A DNA stretch of 64,000 nucleotides from Dendrophyllia cribrosa (Eukaryota; Cnidaria; Anthozoa; Scleractinia; Dendrophylliidae). Every line of letters begins with the position of its first letter. Position 1 is the first letter of the stretch. The translations under genes and the position numbers were made by a program. The notes beneath the pieces are model-generated. The model was not told the origin of the DNA and ran no database searches. It saw only the letters and a program-made list of their open reading frames with translations. Positions 55,426-64,000 of this stretch are shown one piece after another. The stretch covers positions 3,471,884 through 3,535,883 of the forward strand of contig JAJLRJ010000001.1 of the NCBI GenBank assembly GCA_024195265.1. Reading direction: 5' to 3'.

Positions 55426-56442
55426 TTAAAGTGGGAGTTGATAAATGCCCAAAGTGCGACATTGCAGACATTGATGATTCGACTTCTTATGTAAAAAACT
55501 TTGAAAAATGTATACTTATGTACATCTTACCGTTAAGACCCCCCATTTCTACTGGTAAGTAGAAGTCGAGTTTTAAATGAATAGGCTATCAATAGCTCTA
55601 TATGACTAATTTTGTCACATACTGTATCTAGGAAAGCCAAGAAGCCTTGAGTTCACGAACGCTAAGCTCACGTTTCATTGGCATTTCTTCCCTTAGAGTA
55701 CGACACTGTCTTTTAGGAGAGATTTTGCGATCTTCCTGCTGTGATACGGTCAGGGACTCAACGTACCAGTACGTTATCGTTTTGTATCAGATTTGTCTCA
55801 AAAACATTTAGTAAATGCTATGGCGGAGCTTCTGCACGGGCTTAAGGTCCCGGAGCACCACTGACTTACAGATTGGACAAAATTGCCATGCGAGTCGTTT
55901 TGAATGGTCATGACTTCGCGTTATTTATTGTTTTATTTAAATTTTTATGCACGGTTACTTGGCCCATACATTACTTATACCTTCTCATCGGGTGGTGGTA
56001 AAAATGATCAACTGAGATATCATTTTTAAATGATTCATAGCAGACCTGGAAACCAAATGTCATTTGGTAGCCTGCAAAACAAAGCCGCCTCTCGTCGAGC
56101 GTAGCTGCCTCACTCGCTTTTCGCACTGACGAGAGGCGGTTGTATTCACAGGCTTTTCATTTGAGACTTGATCATATATGACGTGTAAGGATAGAATCAC
56201 AAGTAGTGACATGTCTCATTTGTTTATTCTGAGTTCTTGGCCAGAGCGATCAGTTATTAATAGCCGGATAGCTTTATCCCACGGTTTGTACCAAAGATAT
56301 TTAATCAATATTAATTAAAATTATGAAAACAAAATAATAAAGAAAAAAATGTAAGAAAAGGAAGCTTTTCAACGCTGTTTGCTAATTTTCCGGATTTATT
56401 TAGGAACATTTGTTAAAACGCTTTCAATGTTCTGCCAAGGGC
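55426..56442. other. No gene seen
   Basis: Noncoding. A hairpin of CCGCCTCTCGTC arms lies at about 56069-56155, MITE-like. Confidence 0.5.
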
Positions 56443-59400
56443 TTAATGCCTCAGAACTTTGTAGATAAACCCAAAGGTTTCCTTCGGTAGATCACCGCTT
56501 TCGAAATAAGAAACTGTGATTTTCGAGAGGTGTTTCCATCTTTCAGCTTTTTCTAGTTCCATCATCTTCTCTTGATAGCCATCCATATGACCCTCCCGAA
56601 TGTTGAAACAAAGAAGACCGCCTACAAAGAATAACATTATTGACTACTGAGAAAACTTTGAAATTGCATTCTTAATCAGTTGCAGAGATACTCGCAGTAG
56701 GAAATTAAACAGTTAGAATAAAGACGGATATCTTTTAGAAGTAAACTGGCAGTTCCCATTCCGGTTTAGGAAAACAGAATTCGTGGACGGGTGGAAGGCC
56801 AACTGCATCAGTGTTTGAAGGGAAAGCGAAACACTAATAATGGGATCGAGCTCGAGAGGCAGATGCTCGAAAGGTTAGCTTTTGATCTTTTTACGGTAAC
56901 GTAGTTACTTATAAAGTAGTTAGTTAATTAGTTAAGGAATATATCAACAGCCATATAGTTAGTTAGTTGAGTAATGCAACTCAGTTGACACAAATCTTAA
57001 TGAATTTTTATTTTAATTCGATGACTTTTTTGATGAAGTTTTTTTCGAATCCAAATATAACTGCTTGGTTTCTAAACTTTAAAAAGAAGTGTTCTGATAT
57101 ATTGCACTCACCAATCTTCACCATCCTAACAATTTCCTCCAGAGCGGACGAGCGAACGTGACCTGGAACCAGTGTACCAGCGCAGATCATCGCATCAAAT
57201 TCTCCTGTGTCTATTTCAGGTATCCGCTTTTCACTCAGAGCAGCGCATAAGAACTTCTTGTATACATTTTTCTTTTTTGCTTCATTCAACATTTCTTGTG
57301 AAATATCCAGGGCACATAAATTGGTGTAGCCGAGTTTATTAAGCTCGATTCCAATCCCCCCCGTTCCGGCTCCTACGTCCACGATTTTGATCTTATCCTT
57401 TGTCTTGTCTTGGAAAACCTGTTTGATGGCGCCATCCAAGTATTCAGCCAATGGCTTGTACCAGGCTCCTCGCCCTCTTGCGACGTCCTGGAAAATTGAT
57501 TTGATTGTATAAAAACAGAAGATTAAGTTACACGCTGGTCCAGTAATTCAAGGAGTGAACAATGCTCTCCGTCGAAAAATCTCTATCCAGTAGATAAATG
57601 GTTTTGTTATATAATAGTAAAATGGATTGTGCCAGTATTGCATATGTACAATGGCCAATACTAGAAATTGTTGATAACGCATCTCAGCTATTTGAAGGAC
57701 TGAGTCTGCCATTATTTTATAAAAAAAGTGAGGGAGAAGTCTTGATTTTGCAAAAACAGTAGATAAACTGTCTTGTTATAATGAAAAGATATTTATACAG
57801 TGCCATTATTTTACATGCACAATCAACCAACACAACAAGTTGTTGATAGCGCATCTGAGGCGGCTATCATTTTATCAAAAAGCGAAAGGAAGGCATGTCA
57901 TAAGTATGACACTAGGCCACGGCACTCGACTTGTTGAGACAGCCCTTTTTACATTAGTGTTTCCATGGCAACTTATCACATGACCCATTGACGACCGCTT
58001 TGCTCCTTCATTGCTTCTAGAATTTTAAGTGGCAGGTACTTTCCAAATGCCCGGGGGGGGGGGGGGGGGGGGGGTACTCAACAAAGTTTTGTACGGGGAT
58101 GCTCCGCCCCGAGATCCAAACCCTTACCCTTTCATATACCGTTTTTGACAGAAAAGGTACCCCTTTTATATACCTTTCATTGAAAATGGTACCCCTTTCA
58201 TATACTTTTCGTTGAAAATGGTACCTCTTTCATATAGCCTTTACGTGCGTCTGTTTGATATATTTTGAAAGGCCCTTTTTATAATACTTAAATTGCAGTT
58301 TTCTCTACCTTTTTTATGCTTCAACTCGTGTTTTCGCTACCATTTCCTATTTTTCGTGAAATCCCTACCCTTTCACATACTTCAACTTGTGAAATCCCGA
58401 CCCTTTCATATACCTCCAGCCTCAAAAGGTACCCATTTCGGGCGGAGCATTCCCGTGTAGCCCATTATAGGGAGTACCCCCCCCCCCCCCCCCCCCCGGG
58501 TCCAAATGTAACTGGAAATGTGGTCCATGCCCCAATGTGGCTGGTCTGGTCCCCACACCCGGTTGTGGTATGGAGAATTTCGTATTGCGAATGATAATTT
58601 GGTCCTCCGTATTTTAGGCATATAAGCCGAAATTGAAGTGGCAACTACTGAACAAACTTGGTGAAGTATGAACGCAATCGAAGCATGTCTTCCCTGCGAA
58701 ATTTTGATTTCAAAACATACACCACACGGCGAAAAAAACTGAGTCGAGCCTCCTTTAGATCGGGTTGCCAAACCACCATCACTATCACGATTATGATTTT
58801 CTTTCTTCAAATTTGATGGATTTTTAATGAGTTTGAGAAAAGCAATATTCAGCTCTGTTTTAAGGCCGATTTACACGGTACACCTTTGTCGCATGCAACC
58901 TGCTCACGCCATACATACGACACGAATCGCGTCGTCTAAATCAGCCCGGATCAGCCTACAACTCGTTCACAACTGTTGCATGCAACACAAAAAAAAAGTT
59001 GTAGGATTTTGAAACATGTTTTAAAACCCTACGACAATCGTAGCCACATACAATGTTATTTGATGCGAGTTGTATACAATTTTCGCCTGACGCAAGCAGC
59101 GCGCGCTACAAAAAATCGCATGCGACAAAGTTGTGCCGTGTTTATCGACCTTTAGTATGCATCTCACGTGTGTAGCTGTTTGTTTCAAGAGGACAAAAAA
59201 GCAAAACAACAGATAACCTTTGGGAGTAACACCGCATCGTTATTACTATTGTTAAAAAAAAAAAGATTCGTTTTTCTTAACCCAAAAATGGTAGCATGGT
59301 TGTAATATAGTTTTGAGTTTTTGTAGTTTTGTGACCTTCGCCAAAGTATCAGATACGCTTAAAAATAGGTACGGTTTTGCTTTGCAAATTGTGTATCAGT

Positions 59401-61735
59401 AACTACAACAATCCCAGACAAAATGTTCGGGACACTGCGCCTCTCTGATACCCCCTCCCCCTTACCAAAGTTGAAAGACCTAAAAGTTCTTGTCTTTTAT
59501 GCAAAAATCGCTGGTTTTTTCAACTTTGAACAAGGGGAGGGAGGTTGAGATATGTTTGACCAAGTGTCCCAAGGAATTATGACTTCCGTAGTCTTTTCTA
59601 AAAACCAAAAAATAAATACCCATAAATTATTAAATCGATGGGCAAAACAAAAGCGTGCCTTTTTTTATAAATATCTCTGTTATTTTTGCAAAGGTTTCGA
59701 ATTTTAGTTAAAATCCAAAACGCCACTACAACATTACGGCCAGGGTACAATTATCCATGTTAATTATCTGAACCTTAAACCATGGATTAAAAGACAAATC
59801 ATAAATGTCGAACAACGCGGTGTTGCTTCCAAGTGAAGACAGAACAGTGCACGTCAGGCGTGGTCTAATGAATTGTGCAAAATATTGCTTGTCTTGTCTT
59901 GTAAAAAGTTTGATAAATTATTGTGAACTACTTAGCTTGTTACGCCATGCCTAGACCAACTTAATCATGGTCACCTTGTCATACTCGCTCGCCCAGTCGT
60001 CATAAATATGTTTGATCCCATCTTCTGTTGTTTCATGTGAAAGATTGTCTAATCTATCGCCAAAGAACTCTTTAAATGCAGCTTCGTACACTTCGTCGTA
60101 ATATTTAGCAGCCATTCTGAAAACGTCAAAACAGTTATAGTTATTTTGTGAATAAACGAGTTAGTTTCTAAAGAAACATTACTGTGATGCTACGTCGATG
60201 GGGGAGTGAAACACGTGGAAAACTTGGTTTTATTAACTGAGTTTAAAAGGTAAATTGGCATAAAAAAAATCTTGTGGCCTAAACACAGGGTCATTTGAGG
60301 AGCTGTAGACTTTCTAGCCTTCTTCCAAATTTATAACAAATTGTTGAATGCTCAGCTACAGAGGCTGGCTCAGCTAGAATGTCTTTTTGTAACTGGTATG
60401 TGTTAGTGATGTACAGTGGAAGCTCTCTTAACGGACACTCTCGTAAGCGGACAACTCTACTTACGACCGCCTTCACAAAACGGCCCCGCTTGAGCTCTTA
60501 TCAGCTTTTTCATGTACAAACTCTGCATTGACATCACCCTAACCCTAACCTAAAGCTTGCGTTGCGTGCCAACAAGCTCAAATGGACGAAATTCGAGGTG
60601 GTGGGTATTTCACTAAATTATTCAGTATTGACTGCTTATCACAACTACAGAGCATGCAAAAACCCAGAACGAAAACACTGGTGAGAAAAGTGATCTCCCA
60701 ATAAAATGTGTGAATTAAAATTACGGCCGCGGTAACAATTTTTTGTTTTTGTAATAACTCTGTGAATCAGTTAAGAAATCCTCTTCAAACTGTTTCGTTC
60801 TCTCTCGTGTTTAAAATATAAATCCTGAAATAGTTTTGTTCATGGCCATTGGATCCTGGAGACATGTTTTTGTATGAAGACGTTCACTGAGCCGGTTACA
60901 GTGCATTCCTGATTTAAATAGATATGCGACATCAATCACTGTACCGAAGCCTTGGAGCAAAAAAATTGCATTCTACTTAATTTTTCTTTATTCCTGTTTT
61001 CTAAAGCGCAAACCGGCATGGTGGATTCGGTACGTGAGATCAAAGACTCTAATGATGGCCCTTTCTGAAGCCGATAAACAGACTAAAACGGCATAAACGC
61101 TGAGAAGGCTTTGCTATCTGAAATGAATGCTTCAATGAATCTATTCCCTCCTCGGATCATTTCCATATTTCACTCGATACAAGGCGCAACACTTTTTTGG
61201 CTTTTTTGGACGGTACTGATTAGCAGTGTAGAATAATTCAGTCATATAGCAGGCATTCCTGTAATTATTAGAGACATAAATATTTAAAGCTAAAATGGTA
61301 GAATAAAATCGACAAAATTGAACTGAAGAATTATAAAAATCACACGCCTTCACGGTTATGCGGATTATCCATGCATAACTTACTCGGTATAATTGGCAAG
61401 AAATCGTCTTGTTGCTTTCATTCGTGTTTGCTTTTGTTCGATATATTTCTTGAAATGGTGCAAGTTGATCGACAACGAGTGGTCTTTCTTTCAGATTGTG
61501 GAAAGGCATTTGTTAATTATATAACTACATAAAACTTTTAAGGCTGCTACAGGCACGACGGCGGTTACACGGTATAGCGCAATTCGCATGCTAGAATCGA
61601 TTAGCAGGTTCTTTTGATCCCCTTCGGTTAATATCTAAATACTCTTCACTTTAGCTCCTCAATTACACATACCTTTCGAGTAACAGAACTTACCTTTGAA
61701 TAACTGGTGTTGTCGCTGTCTTAACGACTTCAGTC
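56443..61735 (-). CDS. Class I SAM-dependent methyltransferase, METTL27-like
   Basis: Minus-strand coding exons 60115-59975, 57487-57112 and 56621-56443 give 231 residues with consistent phases. A noncoding exon is likely at about 61735-61694 (donor GTAAGT), and the start codon follows the acceptor TTTTCAG directly. The N-terminus reads MAAKYYDEVYEAAFKEFFGD and includes YDDWASEYDK, typical of the METTL27/WBSCR27 group. SAM-binding motif I is VDVGAGTGG (83-91). It is followed by ALDISQEML, CAALSEKRIPE and a final FIYKVLRH. Length and domain order fit a complete enzyme. Its substrate is unknown. Intron 1 (57488-59974) is full of repeats. Confidence 0.9.
58042..58508. mobile_element. Poly-G/C-ended MULE-like element (G3)
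   Basis: 58050-58500, from CCCGGGG...GTACTC to GGAGTACCC...CCCGGG, flanked by TCCAAATG. The interior differs from G1 and G2 and repeats 'ccctttcatatac'. It lies in the methyltransferase intron. Confidence 0.65.
58863..59150. mobile_element. MITE with GTCGCATGC-rich arms
   Basis: The left end GGCCGATTTACACGGTACAC and the right end mirror it imperfectly; CTTTGTCGCATGC lies in both arms. Confidence 0.55.
60414..60490. mobile_element. pogo/Tigger-like terminus
   Basis: CAGTGGAAGCTCTCTTAACG after TA, then 'ggacactctcgtaagcggac', as at the ends of pogo-type elements. No right end found. Confidence 0.4.
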
Positions 61736-63060
61736 TGAGCTGTTAGTAAGCCGCATCGAAGCTATTTACCACTCGAACACGAACCTCTGTTTTTATTGGT
61801 CCATCGTATTGAATACCTCTTTTGTTATTTATGAGGTTAGTTTTAAATCGTGCAAAACTAAATTGGATAGCCTTGAAACGCCGTCAGTATACAATTAAAC
61901 TGTAGTCAATATCGTTGGTTGGTTTCACGGATTCATTGATTTTCTAAGAAATCTCCGTTGCGGGTCATAGTGTTCGGGAGAATGAAAGAAAGCCTTGTAT
62001 GCTTCCAGACAACGGGGCACCAACGTTAATATGTGATTATCTTTCGGTATACTGGTAGTTGTGTAGAATGGACTTTGTTCTACATTTATTTATAGCTTTT
62101 CTAACATATTCCAAGATGAGCCGGATCGTGATTCCTGTAAGCGGCCGTGGACACTTTCAGGGGTTACGATTTAGACGTTTAGACAATCATTGGGGCCATT
62201 TTTGTTTCTATCTGGATGAAATTTACTGTCACAGTGAAGTTTTTTACTGTAAGTGTTAAAATGCCTAAAATTTAACTGTTTTATGTTAGAGATCCCAAAC
62301 ATTAAAGTGTCTATAACTCCAGAAAGTTTTTTTCACCAGAATAAATCTTTGTATTGAACTGATTAAAATACCGCAAAAATTTTTGCTTTTGCTTAAAACC
62401 TCGATTTTTTATGGCCCGTCAAAGTTAACCCCATTCACACCAACGGTTAAATATGTTTAAATGTTGTTTACACAGGACGAAATAACGACTTTAAGTGCAA
62501 GTAAAGGTTCATTAAAGAAAACTTAAAGAACAATTTCGACTATCTTTAAGTGCACCGTAAATTACTTAAATAAGCCTTTACTTGGCAACACTTAAAGCTA
62601 GTAATGAACAATTTAAGTTGCCTTTAAGGGTCTTTAAGTTGTTGAAAAGTTGAATTGAAGATAACGTAAAGGTTCTTAAACACATATTAGGGACTTTAAG
62701 CACCGGGAACCGGAACGGCAACGGCGACGCGAAAACTGTCAGGGAAAACCCAAATGACGCATTGCGCATGTTTGGCGGGAAATATCTAGACGTTCTCTTC
62801 CCGGGCCCGACGTCAGATAGCAAGGTTTGCCGTCGTGTGAAAACGTGAGTATATATTCCTCATTTTTCTTTGGTTTTATCCAGTCTTTTTTGATATAATA
62901 CACTTAATGTTGTTTAAGAAGACTATACAGAAATAGGAAACGATATTTATTGCTTCATTTAGGTCAATTTGGTGCTTCTGTACGCTCTTTGAGAAAGAGG
63001 TGGTAATTCACTACAACTTGTAAACTTAGAACTACGTTTCTTTGCTCAAATTTATTAAAA
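61736..63060. other. No gene seen
   Basis: Short open frames only. Repetitive 'cttaaag' motifs at 62.46-62.70 kb look like transposon debris. Confidence 0.45.
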
Positions 63061-63084
63061 TAAACGCAGTGGCTATTCGTACGG

Positions 63085-63810
63085 CACCCGTACGCGGACT
63101 TCGATTTGCTATTCGTACGGGAGTCCAAAGCTTTCGACAATTTTCGAGGTTATTCTTCACTTTTGGTGGTCCACAATATTAAATGTTCGTTTAGTTTTAC
63201 GAAGCGCTTCTGGTAAGCGATGTTGATTTGGCTCAGACTAATTTGCGAGCGAGCGACTCATTTCGTGACACTTAAGAAATTTTTCGCGTCAAAGAATACT
63301 CCCGTACGGCCAACTTCGATTTGCTATTCGTACGGAAGTCCAAAACTTTCGAAAATTTTCGATGTTATTCTTCACTTTTGCCGATCCATAATATTGTACG
63401 TTTGTTTATATTCACGAAGCGCTTCTTGTTAGCGATGTTTATTCAGCTACGCGAAGGAATCTCGTTTATGTGACATCGCCATGTACTCCCGTACGCTATA
63501 AACTTGTTATTGTTATTCATACGGGAATCTTGTAATTGGGTTTTTTGTTTCCAACGCTTCTTCCATTGAGACTACCTTTCCTTGCTCACAAGTTGTTTAG
63601 TTAACAGAGAAGAACTGGTATGTATGTCCAGATATATTATAACAATTAGATGTCCCAGACACTCAAAATATTGATAATGAAACATATAATAATAAAAAGA
63701 ATCGAAAAGAATCACTCACGTACGGCAAAAGGTGATCTTCATTGTGGATCAACAAAAGTGAAGAATAACATCGAAAATTGTCGAAAGTTTTGGACTCCCG
63801 TACGAATCGT
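63085..63810. repeat. 215-bp tandem duplication plus inverted copy with CCCGTACG motifs
   Basis: 'acttcgatttgctattcg' starts at 63098 and again at 63313, with similar sequence after each. 63740-63806 contains the same core in reverse ('gtgaagaataacatcg' through 'gactcccgtacgaatcg'). CCGTACG recurs throughout. Confidence 0.75.
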
Positions 63811-64000
63811 CCTCAAGAACATCGAAGTCAAAACAGTCGTAAGAATCGTACGGCAGGTCAAGTTTATTGGACGTGTTCAAATCGTACAAGAGCATATACT
63901 GCCCGTCGTTGATTATTTTCTTGACACGGCTTATGAGAAGCATTTCCCTAACCTCATTTAGCGAGCACATTTCGGAAAATAGCCGCTTCTACCGAGCTGC

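Noticed and set aside
61141..61509. 122-residue minus-strand frame
   Set aside because: No recognisable domain, signal or splice context; AT-rich composition fits chance.

Overview
The window looks like nuclear DNA of a cnidarian, most likely a stony coral (Hexacorallia). Genes are split by GT-AG introns, there is no bacterial gene density, and the recognisable proteins fit cnidarians: secreted pentraxins, a PAN/EGF/fibrinogen-type gene, a PAN-EGF gene resembling 'uncharacterized skeletal organic matrix protein 5', a melatonin-receptor-like GPCR and a METTL27-like methyltransferase. The species cannot be fixed from the sequence alone.

Layout. 1-3.8 kb is transposon territory: a Penelope-type GIY-YIG fragment, an inverted-repeat element that carries two head-to-head hammerhead-ribozyme motifs, and a rearranged Penelope-like element (PLE) with a 12-bp target duplication. 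About 3.8-25.0 kb is a tandem duplication carrying two three-exon pentraxin genes (A, 4.6-11.2 kb; B, 17.4-21.9 kb), each with an unusual GC-AG second intron. Differences between the copies expose insertions and their empty sites: PLEs, MULE-like, piggyBac-like and Tc1/mariner-like MITEs. 25.33-26.02 kb holds a single-exon gene for a secreted protein built of three cysteine-rich repeats that I cannot assign to a known family. Its promoter and 5' UTR exon are a duplicate of those upstream of pentraxin B. 26.4-30.1 kb holds a TIR element, a minisatellite and a 106-bp satellite. 32.27-33.22 kb is an intact GPCR. 37.4-40.7 kb is a decayed PAN-EGF-fibrinogen gene with several transposon hits, one of them a 9-bp-TSD MITE that keeps the reading frame open for 82 codons. 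44.3-51.1 kb (minus strand) is the skeletal-matrix-like gene, and a dead Crypton recombinase lies in its large intron. 52.9-55.4 kb is a second, longer copy of the inverted-repeat element at 0.5-1.5 kb. 56.4-61.7 kb (minus strand) is the methyltransferase gene. The rest is mostly repeats and gene-poor sequence.

Taken together, the pentraxins, the repeat protein, the fibrinogen-type remnant and the PAN-EGF gene form a local concentration of secreted recognition or matrix proteins. Shared function is inference. The two observations most worth following are the paired hammerhead motifs in an inverted element (about 0.65-1.2 kb) and the three-repeat secreted protein that shares a duplicated promoter with a pentraxin.
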